64,000 nt of DNA, from assembly GCA_017936375.1 (NCBI GenBank), contig JAGBFR010000033.1:30956-94955 (forward strand), read 5' to 3'. The notes under the pieces were generated by a model. It was given only the letters and a program-made list of their open reading frames with translations, was not told the origin of the DNA and did not search any database. Position numbers and translations under genes: made by a program. Source of the DNA: Clostridia bacterium (GTDB lineage Bacteria > Bacillota > Clostridia > Christensenellales > Aristaeellaceae). Positions 33,779-42,140 of the stretch are shown here, piece by piece (positions within the stretch are counted from its first letter, which is position 1; each line of letters starts with the position of its first letter).

Positions 33779-35125
33779 TTATTCCGGGAGCTCCATCTCC
33801 AGCAGCACGCCCATGTCCCAGAGCATCGAGCTGGTCAGGTATTTATCCCGCGTATCACGCGCAGCGCGGAAGGCGTCCACGGCATCCTGATGCGTAAATC
33901 CGATGTCCTCCGGGGTCATCGCCATGCCGAGGCTGCGCATAAGCGCCTCAATCTGCGCCGTCTGCGGCAGCTCCTGCTGCGCGGCATACAGAATCTCATC
34001 CCAGTGCTCAATGATCCGCTCGATCCTTTCCGCATGTGCGGCGGCGTCATTATTATGGAAGACGCTGCGCCGGAGATGAATGACCGTCTCCGCTGTGCCG
34101 CCCAGAATCCGGCGAAGCTCCTCGTCCCACGCATCCTCGTCAAAGCCGCGGACAAAGGCCAGCGCCCGTTCCCTGTCCGGCGTCATCGTGCGAACCTGAT
34201 CGAGGATGCGCAGCGCCAGCAGCGTGCCCACGCCCACCTGAATGCCGTGGAGCTCAAAGGGGATCTTTCTGTCCAGCGCCATCATCTCCCAGAGATGGCT
34301 GAAATAATGCTCAAAACCGCTGGCCGGGCGGGAGACGCCCGCATAGCTCATCGCGATGCCGGAGAGAACAAGCCCCTCCACCGTCGCCTGCACGGCGGCG
34401 GGGTCGCGCTCGCGGAGGCCTGGCGCATGGGCGACGATCTTTTCAAGCGTCGCGCGCATGAGCCCCGCGACGTTCTCACAATAGTATTCGCCCTTCACGG
34501 CTGCGGCCATGCGCCACTCAAAGAGCGCGACATACTTGGCCAGCATATCGCCCAGGCCGGCGCGCAGCATGCGCATGGGTGCATCCTTGATGATATCCAC
34601 GTCGCAGATGATGGCGTCCGGCGCGGCGTTGACCAGCGTACACTTGACGCCCTCGCGGATCATCGCCGAGGAATTGGAGGCATAGCCGTCCATCGACGGG
34701 GCCGTGCCCACGATCATCATCTTGCGCCCGACGGCACGCGCGAGCACCTTGCAGCAGTCGTTGATGACGCCCGAGCCAATGCCCATGATGCAGTCGCACG
34801 CGGGATCAAAGCGCATGACGAGCGCGCCCATCGCCTCTTCATTGGGCTCTACATGCGCCATCGGCAGGCAGAAGAACACATAGTTCACCCCCGCCGCCTC
34901 CAGCACGGGCTGCACGCGGCCCCACGCGGCCGCCTTCGTATTCGCATCGCAGACGATAAAGGGGCGCTTCTTCCCCATCGCATCAAGCGCCTGCGGGATC
35001 TCCTGCACGGCGCCGCTGCAGATGCTCAGGTAATCCATATCCACCGCATGGCGGCGGCCGCAGGCGCATTCATTCCCGCCCTTCCGAATCAGTGTATTTA
35101 AGGAAGCGTCAGCAAAACGGATCAT
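33779..35125 (-). CDS. araM: sn-Glycerol-1-phosphate dehydrogenase family (AraM-like)
   Basis: 448 residues, cytosolic. The Rossmann part carries CIMGIGSGVINDCCKV at about 112-127 and GTAPSMDGYASNSSAM near 139-155. Candidate metal ligands are the Asp of GLGDMLAKY, the His of GFEHYFSHLWEM and the His of LHGIQVGVGTL, as in EgsA/AraM of the iron-containing dehydrogenase superfamily. B. subtilis AraM is an Ni-dependent glycerol-1-phosphate dehydrogenase within the arabinose operon. Here too the neighbour is a ribulokinase, 25 bases upstream, supporting the AraM assignment. The physiological reason for this pairing is not established. Confidence 0.87.
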   Translation of the reverse strand: MIRFADASLNTLIRKGGNECACGRRHAVDMDYLSICSGAVQEIPQALDAMGKKRPFIVCDANTKAAAWGRVQPVLEAAGVNYVFFCLPMAHVEPNEEAMGALVMRFDPACDCIMGIGSGVINDCCKVLARAVGRKMMIVGTAPSMDGYASNSSAMIREGVKCTLVNAAPDAIICDVDIIKDAPMRMLRAGLGDMLAKYVALFEWRMAAAVKGEYYCENVAGLMRATLEKIVAHAPGLRERDPAAVQATVEGLVLSGIAMSYAGVSRPASGFEHYFSHLWEMMALDRKIPFELHGIQVGVGTLLALRILDQVRTMTPDRERALAFVRGFDEDAWDEELRRILGGTAETVIHLRRSVFHNNDAAAHAERIERIIEHWDEILYAAQQELPQTAQIEALMRSLGMAMTPEDIGFTHQDAVDAFRAARDTRDKYLTSSMLWDMGVLLEMELPE

Positions 35126-35150
35126 GACATTCTCCTCTTTCTCGTCCTGT

Positions 35151-36839
35151 TTATTCTATGTTTTCCTCGGCGGCCGCGCGTCGGCTGATCGCCTTCAGGC
35201 GCTTCATCACATCGTTCTCCCCGCGCCCAAAGGTATCATGCAGCCGCCTGTACTCCGCAAACAGCCCGTCATAGACCGCCGCATGCGCCTCCTTCGGCGC
35301 ATATGCGCACAGCACCGGCGCAGCCATGGCCGCAATGGCGTCCTCCATCGTCGGATAGACGCCCGCAGCGACGGCGGCGATGATCGCGCTGCCCAGCGCG
35401 CCGCCCTGCGCGCAGTCCACCACGCGAACGGGCATATTCAGCACATCGGCATAGATCTGCATCGCCATGGCGTTCTTCTGGCTGATGCCGCCCAGGGCAA
35501 AGACCTCGTCCACCGCCACGCCGTGCTCCCTGTAGTTTTCCACCACCATGCGCAGGCCATAGGCCGTGGCCTCGATCAGCGCGCGGTAGATCTCCTCCGG
35601 CCTTGTTCTGAGGGTCATGCCGAGGAGCATACCGGTCAGGTCCGCATCGGCGAGGATGCTTCGGTTGCCATTCCACCAGTCCAGCGCAAGCAGACCGCTC
35701 TCCCCCGGCGCAAGGCGCGAGGCCAGCTCCGTCAGATAGGCATGCACGGAGACGCCGCGCCGCGCAGCTTCCTCATGATAGGCCGCAGGCGTGATCCGCT
35801 CCGCCGCCCAGGCGAAGTGATCGCCCACACAGGTCTGCCCCGACTCATAGCCCCAGCACCCGGGCAGGATGCCGTCCTCGACGATCCCGCAGATGCCCGG
35901 CACGTCATGACGCACGCGGCTCAGCGCCATATGACAGGTGGAGGTGCCGATGATCGCCAGCAGCTGCCCCGGCTTTGTGACGCCGGCTGCAGGCACGCTC
36001 GCATGTGCGTCCACATTGCCCGCCGCCACGGCAATTCCCGGACGAAGGCCAAGGCGTGCTGCCATCTCCGGCGTCAGGCTGCCGGCCCTGCTGCCGATGG
36101 GTATCACAGGCGCAGAGAGCTTCTCGCGCACGACGTGGCGCAGGCGCTCATCCACCGCAGCAAAGTAATCCTCAGAGGGCCAGCCCTCCTGCTTTCTGTA
36201 AAAGCACTTGTAGCCCGCGGCGCAGCTGTTCTGCACCCATGTGCCGCAGAGCTGCCAGACGATCCAGTCCGCCGCCTCCACCCAGCCGGCCATGGCCGCA
36301 TAGATCTCCGGCGCTTCGTCAAGCACCTGCCAGAGCTTGGGGAAGGACCATTCGCTGGATACCTTTCCGCCGTACGCGGGCAGCCAGTCCTCGCCGCGCT
36401 CCATCGCGATGCGGGTCATCTCGTTAGCCTTGTCCTGTGCGGCGTGATGCTTCCAGAGCTTGACATAGGCATGCGGATTCCCGCGATAGGCGTCCTTCAT
36501 GCACAGCGGCATGCCGTCGCCGTCCACCGGCAGCGCCGTGCAGGCGGTCACATCCAGCGCGATGCCGACGACCTGCGAGGCGTCTGCCCCGCTCGACTTC
36601 ATGACGGCGGGGATGGTGTGCATGAGGACGTCCAGATAATCCTGCGGATGCTGCAGCGCCCAGTCCTGCCCAAGGGGCGTGCCGCCCGGCAGGGCAGCGT
36701 CCATGACCCCATGCGGATATTCATAGACGGCAGAGGCCGCAATCCGCCCATCCGCCGTATCCACCAGCGCAGCTCGGCCGGACAGCGTGCCAAAGTCGAT
36801 TCCGATTGTTACGAAGGCATAGGCTCCTCCTGAATTCAA
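35151..36839 (-). CDS. araB: Ribulokinase (FGGY family) with a problematic start
   Basis: About 556-562 residues. FGGY kinase features: TIGIDFGTLSGRAALVD at the N-terminus (phosphate loop), DVTACTALPVDGDGMPL near 93-110, and GGISQKNAMAMQIYADVLN near 450-468 in the ATP-binding half. It phosphorylates L-ribulose (or a related ketose) in arabinose use. The start is odd: AGGAGGAG at 36825-36832 is followed by ATG at 36820, but that ATG is one base out of frame and stops after three codons. The only in-frame start is a TTG at 36839, upstream of the ribosome site. Either a one-base indel (real or sequencing) or non-canonical initiation must be assumed. Confidence 0.85.
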   Translation of the reverse strand: MNSGGAYAFVTIGIDFGTLSGRAALVDTADGRIAASAVYEYPHGVMDAALPGGTPLGQDWALQHPQDYLDVLMHTIPAVMKSSGADASQVVGIALDVTACTALPVDGDGMPLCMKDAYRGNPHAYVKLWKHHAAQDKANEMTRIAMERGEDWLPAYGGKVSSEWSFPKLWQVLDEAPEIYAAMAGWVEAADWIVWQLCGTWVQNSCAAGYKCFYRKQEGWPSEDYFAAVDERLRHVVREKLSAPVIPIGSRAGSLTPEMAARLGLRPGIAVAAGNVDAHASVPAAGVTKPGQLLAIIGTSTCHMALSRVRHDVPGICGIVEDGILPGCWGYESGQTCVGDHFAWAAERITPAAYHEEAARRGVSVHAYLTELASRLAPGESGLLALDWWNGNRSILADADLTGMLLGMTLRTRPEEIYRALIEATAYGLRMVVENYREHGVAVDEVFALGGISQKNAMAMQIYADVLNMPVRVVDCAQGGALGSAIIAAVAAGVYPTMEDAIAAMAAPVLCAYAPKEAHAAVYDGLFAEYRRLHDTFGRGENDVMKRLKAISRRAAAEENIE

Positions 36840-37127
36840 GCTTTCGGAGTGTCTGATACGTTCATCATATCATGCTTTTTGTCCCAAGAAAAGGGCAAAC
36901 TCGTCCTTCTTTTGTTTCATGTTTGGTCCTCTTCCCCTTCCTTTTCAGCCCCGTTCCCGCCGCACGCATTCTCTGCATGCGCATTCATTCATCTTCACCC
37001 CGGATAAGATGAACGAAAACGAATCATATCCGCCCATTCATTGCAGTTCACCGTCGATTTTCGCCGCATATCTGCACGAATCAGCGATTTTTTGCGCATA
37101 AAATTTCAATTTCTGTTAATTTAGGGG
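36840..37127. other. Divergent intergenic region between araB and the liv operon
   Basis: No gene is seen. An 8-bp inverted repeat (TTCATCTT at 36988-36995 with AAGATGAA at 37006-37013) lies mid-region and might be a protein-binding site. The sequence becomes AT-rich toward the liv promoter. Confidence 0.5.
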
Positions 37128-37156
37128 TTGTATTCGGACGGATAATTATGTATAAT
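37128..37156 (+). promoter_or_regulatory. Promoter of the liv operon
   Basis: TTGTAT (37128-37133), 17 bases, TATAAT (37151-37156), 31 bases before the livK start. Confidence 0.8.
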
Positions 37157-37187
37157 TCCATGTAACATAACTTGGAGGTGCTTATCT

Positions 37188-38366
37188 ATGAAAAAGATCC
37201 TCTCTCTGGTTCTCGCGCTTGCTCTGCTGCTCACGGCTTCCGCGGCAATGGCGGACGTCGTCAAGATCGGCGTTTTCGAGCCGGCTTCCGGCGATAACGG
37301 CGCCGGCGGCAAGCAGGAAGTGATCGGCATCGAATATGCGAAGTCCATCGTCCCGACGGTCGAAGTCGGCGGCAAGACTTATGACGTTGAGCTGGTCATC
37401 GTGGACAATCAGTCCGCGACCGACAAGGCTGTCTCCGCTGCGCAGGAGCTCGTCGACGCGGGCGTGAGCATCGTGCTCGGCTCCTACGGCTCCGGCGTCT
37501 CCATGGCGGGCGGCGAGGTCTTCGCCGACGCTGAGGTCCCGGCCATCGGCTGCTCCTGCACCAACCCGGGCGTGACCTCCCTGTGCGACTACTACTGGCG
37601 CGTCTGCTTCCTGGATCCGTTCCAGGGCACCGTCATGGCCAACTTCGCGATGGACGAATTCGGCGCGAAGACCGCGTACGTCCTCAGCCAGCTGGGCGAC
37701 GACTACACCACCGGCCTGGCCACTTACTTCGCCAAGGCGTTTGAGTCCATGGGCGGCACCGTCATCAACGAGCAGTTCACCGAGGGCACCTCTGACTACA
37801 CCGCGTACCTGAACAACGCCATCAGCGGCGGCGCGGACGTCATCTTCAGCCCGACCAGCACCACCGTGGCCTCCCTGCTGATCAACCAGGCCGCTTCCAT
37901 GAACGTCTCCATGCCGATCCTGGCGGGCGACACCTGGGAGTCCTCCGTTATCCTCGACGCCGCGAAGGGCACCAACCTGACCATCTGCATGTCCACCTTC
38001 TTCGACGAGAAGGACGAGTCCTCCCCGCAGGCTGCCGAGTTCGTCCAGGGCTTCAAGGCCTGGCTGAACGCCAACCCGGACAAGAAGACCAACAACGGCG
38101 GCAACGACATCGTCGCGGCTGTCTCCGCGCTGGGCTATGACGCGTACATGGTCGCCATCGAGGCCATCAAGGCTGCCGACTCCATCGACAGCGTGGCCAT
38201 CGCCGAGGCGCTCCCCTCCGTCGTGACCACCGGCGTCACCGGCAGCATCTCCTTCGACGAGATCGGCGATGCGAACAAGGATATGGCCTACATCAAGAAG
38301 GCGAACACCGAGACCGGCGCGTTCGACTTCGTGAAGACCCAGACCGTCGCCGAGCTGGCGAAGTAA
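37188..38366 (+). CDS. livK: Branched-chain amino-acid ABC transporter binding protein
   Basis: 392 residues; TTGGAGG upstream of the ATG. The signal peptide ends near residue 22 (SAAMA), again without a lipobox cysteine. The mature protein is a family 6 (LivJ/K) binding protein: KIGVFEPASGDNGAGGKQEVIGIEYA, LVIVDNQSATDKAVSAAQELVD, and ILAGDTWESSVILDAAKG. It feeds the LivHMGF transporter encoded downstream. A hairpin at 38398-38431 probably makes livK the most expressed gene of the operon. Confidence 0.92.
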   Translation: MKKILSLVLALALLLTASAAMADVVKIGVFEPASGDNGAGGKQEVIGIEYAKSIVPTVEVGGKTYDVELVIVDNQSATDKAVSAAQELVDAGVSIVLGSYGSGVSMAGGEVFADAEVPAIGCSCTNPGVTSLCDYYWRVCFLDPFQGTVMANFAMDEFGAKTAYVLSQLGDDYTTGLATYFAKAFESMGGTVINEQFTEGTSDYTAYLNNAISGGADVIFSPTSTTVASLLINQAASMNVSMPILAGDTWESSVILDAAKGTNLTICMSTFFDEKDESSPQAAEFVQGFKAWLNANPDKKTNNGGNDIVAAVSALGYDAYMVAIEAIKAADSIDSVAIAEALPSVVTTGVTGSISFDEIGDANKDMAYIKKANTETGAFDFVKTQTVAELAK

Positions 38367-38397
38367 TCCCGCTGCCTTTCCTGTCATGACCCAACAG

Positions 38398-38431
38398 CCG
38401 AACCCGCGTTACTTGCGCGGGTTCGGTTTAT
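38398..38431 (+). terminator. Partial terminator after livK
   Basis: CCGAACCCGCG pairs with CGCGGGTTCGG and is followed by TTTAT. The short T tract suggests leaky termination before livH. Confidence 0.7.
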
Positions 38432-38479
38432 ATGGGGCGATGCGAAGGCGGTTATCCCATTTTACGGAGGCTTTTGAAC

Positions 38480-39358
38480 ATGTTTGACAGAATCCTGCCC
38501 TACCTGCTGTCGGGCATCTCGGTCGGAGGTCAGTATGCGCTGATCGCCGTCGGCTACACGATGGTATACGGCATTCTGCGTCTGATCAACTTCGCCCACG
38601 GCGATATCTTCACCGCAGCCGGCTTCTTCATGGTGTATATCGCCACGGCGCTGCCGGTTCAGTTTGCCATTCCGCTGGTCATCGCGCTCACCGTCGCCCT
38701 CGGCTTCACCGTCGAGCGCATCGCCTATAAGCCGCTGCGCAGCGCGCCGCGCATGTCCGTCATGATCTCCGCGATCGGCGTGTCCTATCTGCTGCAGAAT
38801 CTGATGTGGTACGTCACCGGCGGCCTGGCCAAGCAGTACCCCACCATCCCGTGGATCTCCGAATCCATCACCATCGGCAGCGCGACGACGAAGGTCGTCA
38901 CCCTCATCACCCCGGTGCTGACCATCCTGCTGGTGATTGCGCTGGTCACGATCATCCAGAAGACGAAGATTGGCATGGCCATGCGCGCCGTATCGAAGGA
39001 CTTTGAGACCGCACAGCTGATGGGCATCAAGATCAATTCCGTCATCTCCACCACGTTCATCATCGGCTCGCTGCTGGCGGCCGTGGGCTCCGTGCTCTAT
39101 TTCTCCAACTACACCTCCGTCACCCCGACCGTCGGCGCGATGCCGGGCCTGAAGGCCTTCGTCGCCGCCGTCTTCGGCGGCATCGGCTCCATCCCCGGCG
39201 CGGTCATCGGCGCGTTCATCATCGGCATCTGCGAGAACATCATCAAGGCCCTCGGCTATACGACCTTCTCCGACGCCTTCACCTTCGCGCTGCTGATCGT
39301 CATCCTGCTGTTCAAGCCCACGGGCCTGTTCGGCGAAAAGACTTCCGAAAAGGTTTGA
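38480..39358 (+). CDS. livH: Branched-chain amino-acid ABC permease LivH
   Basis: 292 residues from the ATG at 38480 (GGAGG nine bases upstream), with about eight membrane helices. Family signatures include LRLINFAHGDIFTAAGFF near 36-53 and GLKAFVAAVFGGIGSIPGAVIGA near 224-246. It forms the membrane channel with LivM. The stop overlaps the ribosome site of livM. Confidence 0.95.
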   Translation: MFDRILPYLLSGISVGGQYALIAVGYTMVYGILRLINFAHGDIFTAAGFFMVYIATALPVQFAIPLVIALTVALGFTVERIAYKPLRSAPRMSVMISAIGVSYLLQNLMWYVTGGLAKQYPTIPWISESITIGSATTKVVTLITPVLTILLVIALVTIIQKTKIGMAMRAVSKDFETAQLMGIKINSVISTTFIIGSLLAAVGSVLYFSNYTSVTPTVGAMPGLKAFVAAVFGGIGSIPGAVIGAFIIGICENIIKALGYTTFSDAFTFALLIVILLFKPTGLFGEKTSEKV

Positions 39359-39368
39359 GGTGAGCAGC

Positions 39369-40427
39369 ATGAAAAAGACAACGAAAAACCTCATCAACAT
39401 CGCGCTGCTGCTTCTGATGTTCGTCGGGCTCTACTTCCTCGAGCAGCACTTCGGCCGCCGCTCCATGCTCATCACCGTGCTCAAGAAGGGCGCGATCTAC
39501 GCGCTTATCGCCGTGTCGATGAATCTGCTCAACGGCTTTACGGGCTTGTTCTCCCTCGGTCAGGCGGGCTTCATGCTCGTGGGCGCGTACACCTACGCCG
39601 TGCTGACCATCCCCATGGCCAAGCGCATGGCCGTCTACCAGTACTATGACGGCGGCATCATCAATTTCACCGTTCCGACCATCGTGGGCATCCTCGCCGC
39701 AGGCGCGCTGGCCGCGCTGCTGGCCATGCTCATCGGCATGCCCGTGCTGCGGCTCAAGAGCGACTATCTGGCCATCGCCACGCTGGGCTTTGCAGAAATC
39801 ATCCGCGCCATCATCCAGTGGGATACCCTCGGCCCGATCACCAACGGCTCCAACCTGCTCAAGACCTACCCGACCTTCAAGTCGGTCATCCCGGTCTTCG
39901 CCGCGGCGACCATCTGTATCGGCGTGATCGTCCTATTGATCAACTCCACCTACGGCCGCGCCTTCAAGGCCATCCGCGACGACGAAATCGCCGCCGAGGC
40001 CATGGGCATCAACCTCTTCCACCACAAGCAGATGGCCTTCATTATCTCCTCCTTCTTCGCCGGCATCGGCGGCGCGCTGCTGGCCATGTATCAGGGCTCG
40101 CTGCAGGCCAACGCCTTCAAGGCCTCGATGACCTATGAGATCCTGCTGATCGTCGTCATCGGCGGCATGGGCTCGGTCACCGGCTCCGTCATCGCCAGCT
40201 TCCTGTTCATCGCCTGCAGCGAGTGGTGGCTGCGCTTCCTTGACACGGAGACCTATCTCTTCGGCGGCACGGTCAAGCTGCCGCTGCTGCGCTCCGGCTT
40301 CCGCATGGTCGTCTTCTCCGTGGTGATCATGATCGTCGTGCTCTTCTTCCGCAAGGGCATCATGGGCGAGAAGGAACTGTGGGACCTGTTTACCCCGAAG
40401 AAGAAAAAGGAGGGAATCAAGCCGTGA
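39369..40427 (+). CDS. livM: Branched-chain amino-acid ABC permease LivM
   Basis: 352 residues from the ATG at 39369 (GAGGTG upstream); an in-frame GTG three codons earlier is less likely. Eight to nine membrane helices are predicted. Signatures: NLLNGFTGLFSLGQAGFMLVGAY near 45-67, FKAIRDDEIAAEAMGIN near 197-213, and LLIVVIGGMGSVTGSVIASF near 257-276. It couples to LivG by a GTGA overlap. Confidence 0.95.
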   Translation: MKKTTKNLINIALLLLMFVGLYFLEQHFGRRSMLITVLKKGAIYALIAVSMNLLNGFTGLFSLGQAGFMLVGAYTYAVLTIPMAKRMAVYQYYDGGIINFTVPTIVGILAAGALAALLAMLIGMPVLRLKSDYLAIATLGFAEIIRAIIQWDTLGPITNGSNLLKTYPTFKSVIPVFAAATICIGVIVLLINSTYGRAFKAIRDDEIAAEAMGINLFHHKQMAFIISSFFAGIGGALLAMYQGSLQANAFKASMTYEILLIVVIGGMGSVTGSVIASFLFIACSEWWLRFLDTETYLFGGTVKLPLLRSGFRMVVFSVVIMIVVLFFRKGIMGEKELWDLFTPKKKKEGIKP

Positions 40428-41263
40428 GCCGCAATGTATTGCATGTGGAGAATGTGACGATGCAGTTTGGCGGCGTCGTCGCGGTCAATAACCTCTCCAT
40501 GGACATCAACGAGGGCGAAATCGTCGCCCTGATCGGCCCCAACGGCGCGGGCAAGACGACGGCCTTCAACTGCGTGACGGGCGTCTACGAGCCGACAAAC
40601 GGCCGCATCGACTACATGGGCAAGACCATCGTGGAGAACTACCCCAGCGGCAAGATGAAGCGCAGCTACGCCGGCGAAAACGCAGGCCTCTATACCAAGC
40701 GCGTCGTCAACACGCCGGACAAGATCACCGCGCTGGGCATCGCCCGCACCTTCCAGAACATCCGCCTCTTCAAGAGCCAGACCGTCTTCAACAACGTGCT
40801 CATCGCCATGCACATGCGCCGCACGAGCAACGTCTTCAGCGCGACCTTCCGCCTGAACATGAAGGAAGAGAATCAGATGCGCCAGGAGGCGATGGAGCTG
40901 CTGAAGATCGTCGGCCTCGAGGGCGTCGCCGATGAGCTGGCCACCTCCCTCCCCTACGGCCAGCAGCGCAGGCTGGAAATCGTCCGCGCGCTGGCGACGC
41001 ATCCCAAGCTCCTGCTGCTCGACGAGCCGGCCGCCGGCATGAACCCGCAGGAGACCGAGGAGCTCGGCGCATTCATCAAGGAGATCAAGGATCGCTTCAA
41101 CCTCACCGTCTTCATGATCGAGCACCACATGAACCTGGTCATGGGCATCTCCGACAGAATCTACGTCATCGACTTCGGCAAGCAGATTGCCGAGGGCACG
41201 CCCGAAGAGGTGCGCGACAATCCCGCCGTCATCGCGGCATATCTGGGGGTGGATGAAGAATGA
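40424..41263 (+). CDS. livG: Branched-chain amino-acid ABC ATPase LivG
   Basis: 279 residues. The start is GTG at 40424, overlapping the livM stop (GTGA), with AAGGAGGG nine bases upstream. Walker A GPNGAGKTT lies at 37-45, the LivG-type insertion near 65-90, a degenerate LSGGQ-like SLPYGQQRRLEIVRAL near 181-196, and Walker B LLLLDEPAAG near 203-212. The ABC signature 'SLPYGQQR' is usual for LivG. Confidence 0.95.
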   Translation: MSRNVLHVENVTMQFGGVVAVNNLSMDINEGEIVALIGPNGAGKTTAFNCVTGVYEPTNGRIDYMGKTIVENYPSGKMKRSYAGENAGLYTKRVVNTPDKITALGIARTFQNIRLFKSQTVFNNVLIAMHMRRTSNVFSATFRLNMKEENQMRQEAMELLKIVGLEGVADELATSLPYGQQRRLEIVRALATHPKLLLLDEPAAGMNPQETEELGAFIKEIKDRFNLTVFMIEHHMNLVMGISDRIYVIDFGKQIAEGTPEEVRDNPAVIAAYLGVDEE

Positions 41264-41973
41264 TTATGCTCAAGGTCACCGATCTGAAGGTGAATTACAG
41301 CGGCATCGAGGCGCTCAAGGGCATCAGCTTCGACGTCCGTCAGGGTCAGATCGTCACGCTCATCGGCGCGAACGGCGCGGGCAAATCCACGACCCTGCGC
41401 GCAATCTCCGGCCTGGTCAAGCCCAGCAGCGGCAGCATCAACTTCATGGGCCGGGACATCACCATGCTCAACCCGCAGCGCGTGGTCGCCGAGGGCGTCG
41501 CGCTCGTCCCGGAAGGCCGCCGTGTCTTCCCGAATCTCACCGTCAAGGAGAATCTCAAGATCGGCGCGTACCTTCGCAATGACAAGGATGAGATCGAGGA
41601 CGACATCAAGGATATCTACCGCCGCTTCCCCCGCCTGCGCGAGCGCGAATGGCAGCTGGCCGGCACACTCTCCGGCGGCGAGCAGCAGATGCTGGCCGTC
41701 GGCCGCGCGATGATGGCCAAGCCGAAGCTGCTGATGATGGACGAGCCGTCGCTGGGCCTCGCGCCCCTCGTCGTCAAGGATATCTTCTCCATCATCCGCG
41801 ACCTCAAGAGCGAGGGCATCACCATCCTGCTCATCGAGCAGAACGCCAACGCCGCGCTGCGCTGCGCAGACTTCGGCTTTGTCATGGAGACGGGACACAT
41901 CACCATGACGGGCGCCGGCAGCGAGCTGCTGGTCAACAAGGCCGTTAAAGAGGCGTATCTCGGATCGAAATAA
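41260..41973 (+). CDS. livF: Branched-chain amino-acid ABC ATPase LivF
   Basis: 237 residues; ATG overlaps the livG stop (ATGA). Walker A GANGAGKSTT lies at about 36-45, the signature LSGGEQQMLAVGRAMM near 138-153, Walker B LLMMDEPSLGLAP near 158-170, and LIEQNA near 190. It completes the five-gene liv transporter. Confidence 0.95.
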   Translation: MIMLKVTDLKVNYSGIEALKGISFDVRQGQIVTLIGANGAGKSTTLRAISGLVKPSSGSINFMGRDITMLNPQRVVAEGVALVPEGRRVFPNLTVKENLKIGAYLRNDKDEIEDDIKDIYRRFPRLREREWQLAGTLSGGEQQMLAVGRAMMAKPKLLMMDEPSLGLAPLVVKDIFSIIRDLKSEGITILLIEQNANAALRCADFGFVMETGHITMTGAGSELLVNKAVKEAYLGSK

Positions 41974-41988
41974 TCGCATACAACCATC

Positions 41989-42022
41989 AACCCGGAGCCT
42001 CCGCTGGATGGCTCCGGGTTTT
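41989..42022 (+). terminator. Terminator of the liv operon
   Basis: AACCCGGAGCC pairs with GGCTCCGGGTT around a 10-base loop, followed by TTTTG. Confidence 0.85.
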
Positions 42023-42140
42023 GTCCTGCATCCCTCTGATATTGTCCATATTCCGCAAAGGTCAGGCATGTACAGGTTGTATATGTCCATGTATTCAGCT
42101 ATAATCATTCCATACACGCTATTATGAAGGTGAAAACACT

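Noticed and set aside
36988-37013. TTCATCTT/AAGATGAA inverted repeat upstream of the liv operon as an operator
   Set aside because: Only 8 bp per arm, far from the promoter, and no second copy was noticed; kept as a note in the intergenic entry.
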